A stretch of 64,000 nt of DNA from Tetradesmus obliquus (GCA_030272155.1 CP126200.1:5468001-5532000); one strand, 5' to 3'; counted from the stretch's first letter, positions 29,958 through 42,370 are shown. Made by a program: numbers and translations. Notes: generated by a model from the sequence alone, not told the origin.

Positions 29958-32235
29958 AGACAGCAGCTTTCATTATGTGGGACGTCATCAGCATGCAGGT
30001 ATGAGGGTGATGGTAGCACAGGCAGTGGTGGCAGAGCAAGCGGGTGCAGCATGCTGCGACTGCAGCAGCAACCATACAAGCATGGCCCACCCCCTGCAGC
30101 AGCGTTTGGCTGCAACTGCTGCCACTACGGCTGCAACGCTCCCTGCTGCTGTTGCTGCTTCAGTTGTGTGCTTTCCGCCATGCCACTGCTGCTACTGAAA
30201 GGCGAACGTACCACAGCAGTCATGCAAGGCAACTATCTGTGTATCGCGCTGCTGCAGCTGCCGCTGCTGCTGCTGCTGCTGCTGCTGGGCGCACCTGCCG
30301 TGCCAGCAGGATGTGCTCGCGAGTTTGCGGCATGGGCCCGTCAGTGGCTGACACCACCAGGATGCCGCCATCCATCTGCATACAGCAGCAGCAGCAGCAC
30401 AGCGCAGGAAGAACAAGGTCAACATAAGAGAGGAGCTGTCGTCAGCTTAGGTGCCAGGTGCAGTTGCGATGCGCAAGGAGTGACTTTACAGGCGCCCTGC
30501 GCTGCACACCTACCGCCAGCGAGGCTGTCAAGCAGTTGTATGCATTAGGTGCTTGTCGCCCATGCAATTGCAGCAGCAGCAGCTGCTGCTGCCATCACCT
30601 GCGCTGCTCCCGTAATCATGTTCTTCACGTAGTCCGCGTGCCCGGGGCAGTCCACGTGTGCGTAGTGGCGCTGCTCCGTCTCGTACTCCACTGCAGCCGC
30701 AGGCAGCAGAGGGGGCGGTTTAGTTGAAGCTGAGACACCCAGTTCGTCTGTGGAGGGGTAACAATCGCTTACCGGGGGTCAGGTAGGCAACAGGTGTTGC
30801 CTTAAAAAGTCGCTTGCTGCTTCACCCCCCTCCCCTGTGAGGCTTTCACTGTACTTTTCAGTGTGTTGACTGGCAGTGACGAGTTCGCTTTCCGCTTACC
30901 CCCCCTGAAGCACAGCAAGACCCGCCCTCGCTGGTCGCTCACCCCCCGTACAAACAAACTGGGTGTCTCAGCTTCAACTAAACCGCCCCCAGAAAGCAGG
31001 TGTCACTTGTTCTGCCACAGCCAATGTCAATACCCGTCTGTGTGCAGTGGTGCTGGCAGCAGGAAGGAGTAGCTACAAGAGGCACCACACATGCATGTAC
31101 AAATTTATCAGCGACACAGCAGTCGCCTGGTGCCAACTCGCTGCTTCATGCGCCCTCTCTTGCCAGCCAGCAGAGGCATGCACCAGCACGGCCTGCATGC
31201 CACGGCTGGGGAGCAGCGCTGCCTGCCGCTGTGCACACCGCCCCCAGCAAGCTGCACCAGCGCCGTGGGCTACCATCGCCTGCCTGATAGCATGCTGCTG
31301 CTGCTGCTGCAGCTGCATGCAACCTTGCTGCTGCTGTTGCTGCTGCTGCTGTTGCTGCCGCTGCTGCTGCTGCTGGGTTTGGCCCTGCTGCCTGCTGCTG
31401 CCTGCTGCTGCTGCTGCTGCTGCGCACCGTGTGAGGCGCTGATGGTGATGCCGCGTGCCTTCTCCTCCGGGGCCTGGCAGCGGGGAGCAGCAGGTGTGGA
31501 AGCAAAAGGTCAGAGCAGGTGCAACAGCAGGTGCATTAGCTTGGATTTTCACTGTGAGACCCGCACACAAAATGAGCAACAGCATCACTTTAGACTGTCA
31601 TGTGCACACATGTCACATGATGTGGCAGCTGGTAGCAAGGATATCATCCACACACTGAGTACAGCCTGAACGTGACTGTACGGTGACGGTGCCGCGGGCA
31701 CAGCCGCTTCAATCATGCTGTCACCCCGACTGTGCTGCTGCCTGTGCACTCCCGGTGCGGGAGTGGAGAGAATGCTTGATCGTCAGAGTCGTCTGGTTTC
31801 ACAGGGCATGTCCAGTGCACCTGCTGGCCTGACACCAGTTGCCAGGCTGCGCCAATGCTTTCCCACACCACAGCAACTGCTCAATCGCCAGCAGAAACAA
31901 ATGAAGGCGCTCTTGCTATGCTCACCTTGTCGATCTGGTCGAATGGCACTGCACTGGTGTTGCCCTGCGTCTCTGCCAGCACCTGCAACCAACAGCAGCA
32001 ACCGCAGGCTCAGGCTACCTGCACAGCTCCTCAGACCGCCAAAGTCTGCAGCCTGCTTGCTGAAACGGCCTTATAGCTATTATAAGAACGGGGTGAACCT
32101 CTTGAATCGGCTGCACACCTTGGTGATTGCAGCAGTCAGGGTGGTCTTGCCGTGGTCGACGTGACCAATGGTTCCCACGTTGACATGAGGCTTCGTTCTG
32201 CTGTTAATGTCGTAGCTGAATGAACGCTGCGACTG
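26875..32235 (-). CDS. Translation elongation factor Tu, organellar (probably mitochondrial)
   Basis: Eleven exons: 32235-32119, 31982-31926, 31473-31428, 30690-30599, 30375-30295, 29900-29791, 29283-29199, 28666-28528, 28012-27840, 27542-27398 and 27041-26875, all phases agreeing, 403 codons. EF-Tu delivers aminoacyl-tRNA to the ribosome using GTP. All GTPase motifs are present: GHVDHGKT (G1), RGITI (G2), DCPGH (G3), NKVD (G4) and RGSAL (G5). Domains 2 and 3 follow ([21 protein letters not shown], then [24 protein letters not shown]). Green algae usually keep the plastid copy in the chloroplast genome, so this intron-rich nuclear gene is more likely mitochondrial. The presequence was not joined. 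An ATG at 32315 opens [11 protein letters not shown], which looks like a targeting peptide, but in another frame from KPHVNVG, so a 5' exon or an indel is unresolved. Confidence 0.88.
27972..28237. repeat. 116-bp period tandem copies of an EF-Tu exon start
   Basis: The 5' edge of the exon encoding [14 protein letters not shown] (27972-28015) recurs at 28088-28131 (two mismatches in 44) and, more degenerate, at 28204-28237. The offset is 116 bp each time. The first echo keeps the splice acceptor; both lie inside the upstream intron. Confidence 0.88.
28631..28920. repeat. 98-bp period tandem copies of an EF-Tu exon start
   Basis: The exon start encoding [12 protein letters not shown] (28631-28670) recurs at 28729-28769 and 28827-28867, each 98 bp further on, followed by a partial unit to about 28920. 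The two echoes lie in the upstream intron, keep the acceptor and carry only one or two changes. Confidence 0.9.
29135..29190. repeat. (CAG)18 array in an EF-Tu intron
   Basis: Eighteen uninterrupted CAG triplets, which read CTG on the coding strand, a few bases inside the intron after the donor at 29198. Confidence 0.95.
29599..29701. repeat. 17-bp minisatellite, six copies, each with a CACGTG palindrome
   Basis: Six perfect head-to-tail copies of a 17-bp unit (ATGGCTGGCTCACGTGA) in an EF-Tu intron. Every copy contains the palindrome CACGTG, the core of plant G-box/E-box elements. Confidence 0.95.
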
Positions 32236-33157
32236 CTGCAGGAACGCCGGCTGCCATGTGCCTTGCCTGCACGCAGCGTATGTGAGCCTGTTGAGAATCG
32301 AGCAGCAGCAAGCATGCGATCTGACTGATGTCGAGCATGCTAACGCACCTGAGCGCTGCTTGAAGTGCTGGAATAGCAGTACTAACCCCCCGGCTTGTGC
32401 GGTGGGCCAAAAGGCCCAGCATGCCTACTGCCATCGTGGTGGGCTATACACACCAGCAGTGTCACCCAACCAGTGCCGACGCCCGCAGACCTCAACTATA
32501 GTCGCTCTTCAACTACAACAAAAATTTCAAAGGAATCAGCCAGGACCGCGCTCAGATCATGTACTTTCGAAGACACCCAGTGTGAAATGACAGTCATGCC
32601 TGTAGCTGTTCAGTTTCGTGTTTGCTGAGCTTCTTCCAGCAACTTTGCCAGGACTCAAGGATAAAGTTTACTTCAAACGCCGGCACAAACATAGTGCCGC
32701 CTCCCAGGAAACAGCCATATCGTGATAAACCTCAGCTTTGCATAGGGAGGCCGCACTGCCTGAGGCCAGCCTGTCTGACTGAAGCACCCTGACTTGGCAG
32801 CCACCAGCATGAAGTGTCATATACAAGTCTACAGCGCTGGTCACCTGACTCAACTGTGACTGCGCAGCACCAGCCAGCAACCGAACCTCGGTCAAACTCA
32901 ACCCCTGACACCAGCTTAGCGGGAAGGTGCAGAGCATTATCTCCTTTTCTGGTCTCAGACCTGTGTTCAACCTGTTGTGGCTCACACCATCCAAGATGGT
33001 GCCAGGACCCACATGTAACTATCCTCACTCATTATAGGCACAAGCTACTCGCAGTCCGGCTGTCCGCACAGACTAACCGTAAAGGTGGTGACTTGCAGGG
33101 CGCCCGCTGGGGGCTTGGCACAACCAAGGCCTACTGCCATCAGCAGCCGCAACTGCT
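32236..33157. other. EF-Tu 5' flank / rhomboid 3' flank
   Basis: Probably contains the unresolved first exon and promoter of EF-Tu and the 3' UTR of the rhomboid gene. Part of it (about 32500-33050) is AT-richer than the coding DNA. No other gene is recognised. Confidence 0.4.
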
Positions 33158-35829
33158 TCACCCAAACCGCTGCAAGCGTCGCTGCCTAAGCTCCTCTGCG
33201 CTCAGTTGTGCTCTGCTACTCGACTCAACCACCACCTCACCGCCACCAGCAGTGCTGCTCACGCCTGTTGCTGCTGCTGCCCCTGTATGCCCCAGCCGGT
33301 TGCCAGCAGCAGCAACAGGCCGCTGCTGCGCCTGCATCTGTGCCGCTGCCGATGGCACCTGCGCCGCTCGCTGCCTCGCAGGCTCCTCGCCCTGCTGCCG
33401 CGCCGCAGCGGCCACGTCCGCACCTCGCGCTGTCTGCTGCCGCCGCTGCTGCTGCTGCCTGTCTGCTGCTGCAAACCTAGCCTGTCCAGGACTCAGCCGC
33501 AGCCTCGCCTGCAGCTGCATGCGCCGCCAGGCGCGCACAACGTACGGCAGCGCTGGCGCCAGCAGCCGCACATGCAGCAGCCCCGCCAGTATGCCTGCCA
33601 GGTGGCCCATGAAGCTGGCCTGCGGGTTGAGCGCTGACGCCAGCAGCAGCTCAGCCCATGCCATGTACTGCAGCACGGCAGGCGTGGGAGGAGGAGCGGG
33701 TGGCAGGGATAGCACAGATGACTGTCAGCGTGCTGGTCAGAGCCGCGACTGTGCTGAGCAGACATGGCTGCTCTGCATGGGCGACGCTCTGGCAGTTGGC
33801 ACACACAGCTGCGCTGCTTACACAAGCCTGCTAACACCACATCACCCGGCGCAACCAGTTGCAGACGCACTGTTCTGGTGTTTGTCCAGCTTGTTGGCTT
33901 ACTCCACACGGATCCTGCTGTGCTTGACGTCACAACATGTGCGTGCTCTATGCAACAATATTTACGCATTACATGTATTACTAATGTATCGCATAATCAG
34001 GTGTGTGCCGCCGCACCTTGGTGGGCAGGCTGAAGCCCAGTATGCTGCTGTAGGCGGGCGCGTCGTGGTTGAGCACCACCTTGAGCCCAAACAGCACCGC
34101 GGAGATGCCGATGGCGCAGTTGCTGAAGTACAGGTGACTGCAGCCACACACCAGCGGCAAGACAGGCAGCGCGTGCAGCAGGCTGCAATGTGTTACACGA
34201 GCAAGCACCGTGCACGTGCCAAGGCAACCTGGAGCAAGCACAGCCTGAACCTGGGCGCTGCGCCTTCAAGAGTGTTGCTGTCACTCACTGCAGATTCTGC
34301 AGTTGCCAGATGCACAATGCGAGCAGCACAGCAGCCCATGTACTCAAGCGCACCTCAATCAAACAGCGATGATCTTCACATTCTGAGCTGCATCTGACAA
34401 GAAGCTTGCCAAGCAGGCTGCAGCTAAGCAGCGCTTAGACACTCACGCGTACTCAGGCACGTAATACGCAGCCGCCGCCGCCAGCCCCACAAACAGGCTG
34501 TGGCTCAGCAGCAGCAGCTCACCCAGCAGCGCAGCAAAGCGCACGCTGCCGAAGCGGCGCTCCAGCAGCACACCCTTGTAGACCAGCGAGGACATGTTGT
34601 AGTAAAGGTGCATCTGCGCGGCACGCCGGCAGCAGCAGCAGCCGCACCGGCAGCCAGCAGGCAGTGTACAACAGGGTTGTAAATATCACGGCTGCGCTGG
34701 AGGAATGGCAATGTGCGGCCAACAATGCACCGCTTGGGTGCTGAGCAGGCGCTTCACATTCGCCGCGTAGAGAGACAGCATCAGCCAGCTCTGCCATGCA
34801 GCACATGCAGGCAGTTGCATTGCACAGACCACAAGCAGCACTGCAGCAGCATTGCTGGCTGCACCCAGCCTGCACCTGGCCAGGCCTGCTTGCAGCCCAC
34901 CTGATCAGCATGCAGCAGGGCTGCCCACAGCACCCTGCTCCACTGGCGGTTCTGCAAGCAGCAGCAGCAGCAGCAGCAGCAGCATGCGGTCACACATGCA
35001 CGTCAATTGTGCAGTCATGCGGCTGAAAAGGCATGCGTGACATGCAAGCCCTGCTGTTGCAGCTCAGCCAGCTGTGCATGTGTCACAGCAGCATGCCAGT
35101 GCATGGCTGGTGGCAGCTGCTGCTTGTTGACCTGCTGTGCGCAGCAGCATGCACTCAGATGGCCCCACCGCTGCTGCAGGCATGCTCAGGCAGACCATGA
35201 GCAGGCCAGGCGGCTGCGTGTGGGCCTGCATGCGTGCTACCGCCAGGCGTGCATCCTGCCGGGCAGCTGCGGTGGCTTGCCTGGAAGATCATGTAGGGCT
35301 GCAGGCAGCCGCTGCTGACTGACGGGATGAGCGCCCGCAGCTGAGGGGGCAGCACCTCCTCGTAGAAGGCCAGGAAGCAGGCTGCAGGGGGTGAGGCAGC
35401 AGCAGCAGGGTGCAGCAGCGAGGCAGCAGGCAGATAGGCTAGATCGCTGATGTATAGTGGGTGCAAGAAAGAAGGTGCTTCAATGCGAGGTGCGCATGGT
35501 GTGTGAGCGCATGTATGTACAGCCTGGCGCCTTGCTGCCAGCAGCACAGATGTCATGCTTCAACTCTTGTTGGCAGCCGCTCTGCCGCTGCAGCTCAAGC
35601 GACTGCACGACTTGTGCGGCATGATATGCAGGCATCATGCTAACAGCAATGCTCATTGTCTTGCTGCGGCTGCCGCATGCTGCTGCCGTCAGCATCACGC
35701 CGGCCCACCTGCCACGATGCCCAGCGTCACTGGCGGCTTGTGCTCCAGCTGCGCGATGCGCTGCACCAGCTGCGCCAGCAGCAGCAGCATGTACGCATCT
35801 GACGGCCCGCGCCGCCGCTGGCGGTACAT
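33158..35829 (-). CDS. RHBDD1-like rhomboid intramembrane serine protease
   Basis: Six exons: 35829-35709, 35381-35281, 34951-34901, 34613-34447, 34137-34017 and 33667-33158, all phases agreeing, 356 residues. It follows the animal RHBDD1/plant rhomboid-like order: MYRQRRRGPSDAYMLLLLAQ (helix 1), NRQWSRVLWAALLHAD, MHLYYNMSSLVYKGVLLERR, SNCAIGISAVLFGLKVV with the catalytic Ser in the GxSx motif, then SFMGHLAGILAGLLHV with the catalytic His. The Ala/Gln-rich tail ends LSAEELRQRRLQRFG, close to the C-terminal p97/VCP-binding end of RHBDD1, which suggests an endoplasmic-reticulum quality-control role (inference). The second intron (35280-34952) starts with GC instead of GT. The ATG at 35829 begins the conserved N-terminus. 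Confidence 0.9.
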
Positions 35830-35846
35830 GCTGGCAGATGACCGGG

Positions 35847-35880
<34 letters not shown>

Positions 35881-38800
35881 TCGGTGTGCTACTGCAACTG
35901 CGCCTGCAGTCCCACGCACAAACAATGGTACACCACATTCAAGGGTCAAATGTATGTCTTGACTGGGTCAAGATGCCGGCATTATTACCCAAGCACTTAT
36001 GACGTAACGTGCTCCTGGGCGCAGCGGGTACTTGGGCGCATGGGTTTTCAACGAGAGAACGAGAGAACAGTGATGCAGCTGTTCTACTGGTGGCCCCTTC
36101 CTGCCATGTTCAGACACAGCTGCTTGTAAGTCAAGATCTTTGCTGTGCAAGCACCTGGTGAAGCGACAGATGTGCATGTTGCTTATGGTGTCGTCAGCTG
36201 ATCAAGTTCTGCTGCCACAGCTGAGATGTCTGATGAGTAATGTCCAGTGCTGAACACTCAAGTAAGTATGTTCAGTCAGCGACGGTACAAGCATCACCTG
36301 CTGCTTCTGTTGAAGCTGTGCAAGAGTCAAGAGAAGTTTGGTGCTGCTGTGCCTGCTGTGCTCCTGTGCCAGAGCAGCTGTTGAGCAGCAGCAGCTGGCA
36401 CTGCTATTGTCACCCAGATCCCAACCAGTGAACCTGTCGTCAGGTGTTTTGAGTATCTGTTGAGAAAGATGGATGATCGTAGCGTGTACACGGATTTCCG
36501 CTTGAAACACGGCAGTGCGGGAAGCTTCTACGGGACACCGTGTTGTGCATGCAACAGTTGCTGTTCGTTGTGCCAGGGCTTCAAGGGCTTGTGTTTGACG
36601 CAATGAACTCGCTTGCTTACACAGTCGCGGTCCAATCTCCACCCCCAGAACCCGCCATAAACCACATCAACCAACCACAACTGCCAAGTGGGGCCCCAGC
36701 CATACCAGGGGTCATCCAGGCTGGATGACAGGTCTCCATCCCAGGTTTCGCTATACCAAGCAGCTGCCCAGTAGTTGAAAGCTGATGCCTCAAACAAATG
36801 AACACATGCCAGTATAAAGAGTTACAGCGTGCATGCGTTCATTCATAAACTGGCAGGACACCCAAGACGCATTGAACACGTCTGAAGCAAGACATGTGTT
36901 GCTGTGCCGTGTGTCCCTCGACTGTCACGTGACAAGGCTCAAGTGGCTGCACGCGTGGAGAGACACCCAAGCTCTACCACCAGCTGCATCCACGGCACTA
37001 GTACTGTGTGGCACACGCATACACCGTTACCTGCGGGTGTACTGTGTGCGACCCTGTACGCCCCCCAGTGCACACTGCAGCACGCAGCCACCAGTGCCTT
37101 ACAACAATGGCTGTCCACAGCTACTCACACCTTGGTGAGCGTCAATCACTGCCACAACGAGTCCAAGTTGCTGCAGACATGACTGCACACTGCATACGCT
37201 GCATAAATACACTGCAAACATGACTGTCGCAAAGTGTGAGGGCATCAGGCGCCGTTGTGCATCCAACGCTCTCCTGTACACATGCAACTGTGCAACTGCA
37301 ACACCTACTTGTAACATGCGTTACGGCACCGGCAGCGGCAGCCTTTTGGTCAACTGGTGAGCAGTGCCATCAACACAATCATTACATGGTATGCAAAAGC
37401 CAGGAACCTACGCATATCGATTGACGTGGCGTGACATCAGCGTTTGTGCGGAGCAACCGACTGGCCTATGCTGCCAAAAAGACGCAAATGCAAAAACACC
37501 AATGGGACGGTGTTTTGCTCTTCCAGTGCTCTTGCCACTCTCAGAACAAGCCCTCAAACAACAGCACAAGAAAGCTGCAGTGCAACAGTACCAACACCAA
37601 CACCAAAGGCTGCAAGCTCGTGCAGGATCTGAAACACCAGAGTAAGGTAAAGATATGCCATGCTGTACTACGTTGTGTTACTAACAGCAACCAGCAACTG
37701 CACCGCGACCACCGAGGCCAGGCAACTCCATGCATGAAAGATATTCAGCAGCAAGCTGCTGCCAAGTGCACAGCACGCCAGCCGTGTGCATCGAGCCCAA
37801 ACAGATCTCACGAGTTGGTGTTCACAGCCTGCTGAGCAGGGCTGGCACACTTAAGTTAACAGGCACGCTCACACAACAACGTGCGCCAAACATGCGGCGC
37901 AGACATACATTCCGTTAGCATGACGTTTGAGGTGGGGCTACTCCCTCTGCAAGCGCCAGCTACCCGGGCTGCGCAGTGCCAAGGTGCCAGGCGCAACCAG
38001 CAAACAGCGTAGTATGCACCACCTTGCCAACCGCTTGCGCAGAGAAACACAGCTGATACTCTGCTCTATACAGGGGACGGCCATCGTGTTGTGCAGACTG
38101 TGTGCTGCGCAACAACAGCATGCACAGCCACAACCTGACACGCACCCATTGCATACACCATCTGAAACGCAGCAACAAGCACGACACCGTTTGATTCCTG
38201 ACCCAACCTGATGCCTGACCCAACCTAGCAACCTAGCAACAACAGTGTCAAAAACATTTGATGCGCCTTTCAGCCGGCGCCAAACCTAGGCAACACTGTC
38301 AAGCCTGTGCGGCCAGTGCGTGCTTGTTATAAACAAGCGATCACAGTGGGTGTGTTCAACGCGCTGTGTGTGTCTTGCTCCACAACATCGTGTATGCAGT
38401 ATCCTACGTAGGAAGCTGTACTGTGCACATTGTCACCTTTGGGGTTGTTGGCGAGTTTCGACTCGGGTATGCCTGCAACAGGCTGGCACGCTAGGCCAGC
38501 ACACAGCACACAACACAGGCAAAACCACAACCTGGCAATGCAACAACCTCTGGCAGACTGAATCTTCCAACGCAGCTGCAGTGCCAGAAATCCTACTGGC
38601 GCACATGCCTGTGCAAATCTAACATACTACAGGACATACACTAAACACCTTTTACTGATATGGATCTGGTTCTGGCTGCGTGCCCATGCCAAGCTCATCG
38701 CTGCGCTGCACCTGAGGGTGAGATTCCTTCTGACTAGCCTGCCCAATTGTGGCTGCATGTACACATATCATGCTGCAGCTGGCGTCGGCACTATGCCTGG

Positions 38801-39170
38801 TGTGATGTCCGATCATTCATTCACAGCTCATGAGCAAGATTGTGTCCCTACATACCTGCTTCCACCTGCCTGCTGTGTACTCTGAACCAAACTGCTGCGT
38901 CCCCATGACAGCCACCAACATCAACGCACCATGTTGCCTTAGCAACGTGGCAAAGACTCACCCCTGATGCTACATAGGGTTCACTACATCAGCGATGTAT
39001 CGCAAAACAAGCTCCTGCCGCAACCAGAGGCCGGGACCTGGCCCCCTCGCCACACCCATATGCATGTACAGTCACTCAGCCGCCCTCAGCCTTGCGCCTC
39101 CTGCCAGCTGCCAGCAGGGGCTGGCACTTTCTGTCAAAAGCAACCAAACCAGCATCAACTACCGCAAGCA
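35830..39170. other. 3.3-kb region with one candidate orphan exon
   Basis: No complete gene is recognised. The part up to about 36060 is AT-rich and probably holds the rhomboid promoter. From about 36800 to 38600 the plus strand is rich in A and C, which in this window fits minus-strand transcription. A TATAAAG string lies at 36813-36819 (plus). The only protein-like piece is the Trp-rich segment listed separately. Confidence 0.4.
36621..36790 (-). CDS. Candidate orphan exon, Trp-rich, unknown function
   Basis: An open stretch of about 57 residues with eight tryptophans (for example FNYWAAAWYSETWDGD and WYGWGPTWQLWLVDVV), ending at a good GTAAGC donor (36620-36615). Tryptophan is rare in the shadow frames of this window, so the composition hints at real coding. 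No start codon, acceptor or partner exon was found and no family is recognised. It could be part of an undetected minus-strand gene or chance. Confidence 0.25.
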
Positions 39171-41482
39171 TCATTCATTGTCGCATGTCGTCGCTGCCGT
39201 CTGGCTGCTGCCCGCCATGTAGCGCCAGAACAGCAGCAGCTCCCAGGGGTCACCATACAGCCCAAAGTGGCGGAAGCACACCCCGGCGTTGAAGGGGCCA
39301 TCGCCCACGGGGCAGCTCCACGCGGCAGGCAGCGCAGCATACTTGCGCACCAGGTGCACCGCCTCGGCAAACTTGTAGCTGTCGCTGTCGGCCGCATAGC
39401 CGCCGCCCCAGCTGCAGCAAGGAGAAGAGATGCACGGGGAAACCAGCAGCGTTTGTGATGAGGATTGCACTGGCTGCGTGGTGCAGCTGAGCTGCACTGC
39501 AGGCACACGAAGGCGCACCGTCAACCCCGCTCAAACAACGTTGTTAACATGCGCAGGATTCCACACTAGCTGCCACTGCAGGGCAATGCGCACAGTATTT
39601 GCAGTCAGTGCTGCCCCTGCTGCTGCCTGGCGCCCTCACCATGCCTTGGTGTGTGCCAGGTTGTGGAAGGCGTACAGGCTGTTGGCGTAATTGTAGCACA
39701 GCTGCAGCGAAGTCGTCAGCCAGGCACAGTCGCGGAAGCCATGGTGGACACCTGCGGCAAAATGGGGCACACAGGATGGCGGCAGCAGTCACATCAGTGT
39801 ATGGGTACCTCCCGCAGCAGAGCTCACGTGCCAGGCCAGGGCCCAGGTCCAATCTGCTGCACACATCAATCTGACACGCCCAGACACACGATGAGTGGAA
39901 CAAACAGTACAGCAAGGCGGGGTTGGAGATGCTGGTGGTGAGCAGCTTGCAACCGCATTGCCCCGCACAGCAAGCAGACGGCGCACATGGCCTGACCTGG
40001 TCGCCCACAACAACATTTACTAGCGACATGTGCAACAGTCAACACCTTGCTGCCACACCTCCTTGCACTGCGAGCCACAGTAGCCCCCACACACCTGGCT
40101 TGACCTCGTAGCCCACAGCCAGGCCCAAGTTGAGCAGCGAGTAGCCCTCAGCACGCAGCAGCGCCAGCGTGTGCCGCTGCAGCAGCTTCACCGCGCCCTT
40201 CACGCCGCGCGGGTGCAGGAAGCTGCGCTCAGCGGTGTAGCCGATGACGCGGCCGCTGCTGTAGACAGGGTCCAGCACAATGCACGCATGGATGCGCGGG
40301 ATGGGGCCAGCAGCTGGCGGCGCTGCAGCATCAGTGCTTGCGCTGCTGCTGATGCCGGTGCTGCTGCTGTTGCTTTCTGCGGTCCAAGAGGGGCCCTTGC
40401 CCACCTTGAAGGGTGCCAGCTCGAGCACTACTTCATCGCTAGCTAGCGCAGCTAGCTTGTCGCTTTTGAAACCTGCTGCGGCCTGCCTGCCTCGCTGCTG
40501 CTTCTCATCCTGCTGCTGCTGTTTGTTTGTGTCCTGGTCAGCAATGATCACGAGAATGTCGCGGCTTGCATCTTCGCTCTGCTGAGGGCTGTCCAGCGCA
40601 TCACCAGCAGCGTCGCCAGCTGCAGCTGCTGCTGCCGCATTGCCCCCTGCTGCCTCCTGCAGGGCTCTGATGCGCGCTGCCCGCTCCCGCAGCTTGCGCT
40701 GCTTGCGGCTCAGCTGGCCAGCCCCCTGCTGCTGCACCGCTGCAGCACTCAACTCCTCCTGCTGCTGCTGCTGCTTTGGCCCCTTGCCTACCAGCAGCTT
40801 TGCAGCAGCAGCTGGGGTTGCCGGTGGCGCCTCCCCAGGGGCCAGTGCCCGTGCAATGAACACGCGCACGCCTTTCTCCTGGCCCACAGCCTCCCAGGGT
40901 AGGGCCCTGCTGAACACCTTGATGTCATCACTGCAGGCCTTGCCCTGCTGCCTGCAGGGTGCAGACACAGGCAGCGGGACGAGAGGCAGCAATGCAGAGG
41001 CAGGAGTCAGGGCCTTACGCATGCTGGTGGCATCCCAGGCGCTCAGCTGGAAGGGTGCGCAATGCTGTGCTCTTGGCTGCCATGAATCCTGCAAGCTGAA
41101 TGTGCGCAGTTTCAGAAGCATTGCTTCCAGCTAGCACACTGCAGAAAACAGCACATCCAGGCAGTGTCTGCCAGCACCACCCCAATGCTCACCACTCGCG
41201 CGCCATCTGGCGCAGGTCGTCCCGCAGTGCCGCGCTGCTGCCACCGCCCACCTCCTCCACCACCAAGCCTGCCTTGGCCGCCACCTCAGCACGGCGCCGA
41301 ATGTGCTTCGTCTTCTGCAGCAGGCAGCGGGCAGCAGCCAGCTCAATTGTTAGCTGCACACGACAACCACACCACCTGAGGAGCATGCATTGCTGCACCT
41401 GCTGGGAATGGGCGTGCTTCAGCATGTGTGCCAGAGAACGCTGCAGTGGACAAACCTCATCCCAACTGGCTGACATGCGCCG

Positions 41483-41525
<43 letters not shown>

Positions 41526-42370
41526 TTGCGCACCTTGTTGAACTCAAAGTGGAACTGCTGCACATCGATGGTCGTCTCACACCCCAGGTCAGTGATGGTC
41601 ACGCCGCCCTCCGCAGCCAGCAGCTGCGCAGCAGCCTTGCTGAGATCGATGAAGATGGCGTCAGGGAACGCAGCCTTGAACAGCTGCAGCATGCTCAGCG
41701 TGTGCTGAGGCTCACAGAGTGGGTCGCCTGTCGCGCACACAATGGTGTGTGCCCAGTGCTGCGCCACGGTGTACAGCATGCAGCCGCGGTTTGGCGCCAG
41801 GAAAACCTGGATCTCAGGGTTTGAGAACGCGGTGTAGCAGTTGGCGTTGGCTGAGCCGTGCGCCTCAAACAGGCGCAGCACCTCCTGCTGCTGCAGGGAC
41901 GTGGGCTCATCCCGCACCAAGATGCAGCCTGCAGCAGCGCCCGAATCACCAGAAGCAGGCCACAACGAGCATTGGTTCAATGAAGCACAACCAGAGAAGT
42001 GTGTGCCCCTATGATATGCAACGCAGGCTGGACTTGCAACCGTGAGTCGGTTGCCTGCACACATGCACCAGCGTGGGACCTGCCAACTGGCTTTGCTGGC
42101 ACATGTACTGCGTGAGGAGCAACCGCCACCGGCTGTCTCACCTGCGGCTTCTATCTGCAGCCCCTGCATCTTGACACTGCGCACAACTTCTGGAACGCCA
42201 TTCTCCTCGGCCGTGGCCCTGCCTTGGCCTCGTCCGCACACCCGCCGAGTGACTTGCTGGGTCAGACAGCGAGCTGCCCGCAGCAGCACTGCATACACCA
42301 CTACCAGCAAGTGAATCAGGCATAGCACAAGCCCGGCGGGGATCAGCAGGATGGCCAGCATTCGGATCAT
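39171..42370 (-). CDS. DUF2156 (phosphatidylglycerol lysyltransferase C-terminal-like) membrane protein
   Basis: Six exons: 42370-42142, 41928-41534, 41314-41193, 40951-40095, 39751-39640 and 39411-39171, all phases agreeing, 651 residues. A single N-terminal hydrophobic segment (MLAILLIPAGLVLCLIHLL) is followed by a split GNAT-like fold as in the C-terminal domain of bacterial MprF/LysX-type enzymes: HTIVCATGDPLCE, FIDLSKAAAQLLA, TKHIRRRAEVAAKAG, then after a low-complexity linker HACIVLDPVYSSGRVIGYTA and EGYSLLNLGLAVGYE. The end has LQLCYNYANSLYAFHNL and WGGGYAADSD. Bacterial relatives transfer amino acids from tRNA to phosphatidylglycerol. Activity here is unproven, and the multi-span flippase domain of MprF is absent. 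The start is uncertain: an in-frame GTG lies upstream at 42427, but the first ATG is at 42370. Confidence 0.75.

Noticed and set aside
27234..32235. Identification as cytosolic EF-1 alpha or plastid EF-Tu
   Set aside because: The sequence is bacterial-type EF-Tu ([17 protein letters not shown]), not EF-1 alpha. The plastid copy is normally chloroplast-encoded in green algae, so mitochondrial is the better guess, though not proven.
32814..34397. A 527-codon open frame on the plus strand
   Set aside because: It is antisense to the rhomboid gene and its 3' flank. Its composition is a Cys/Ser/Arg-rich shadow of GC-rich coding DNA, and the minus strand has the full rhomboid exon chain.
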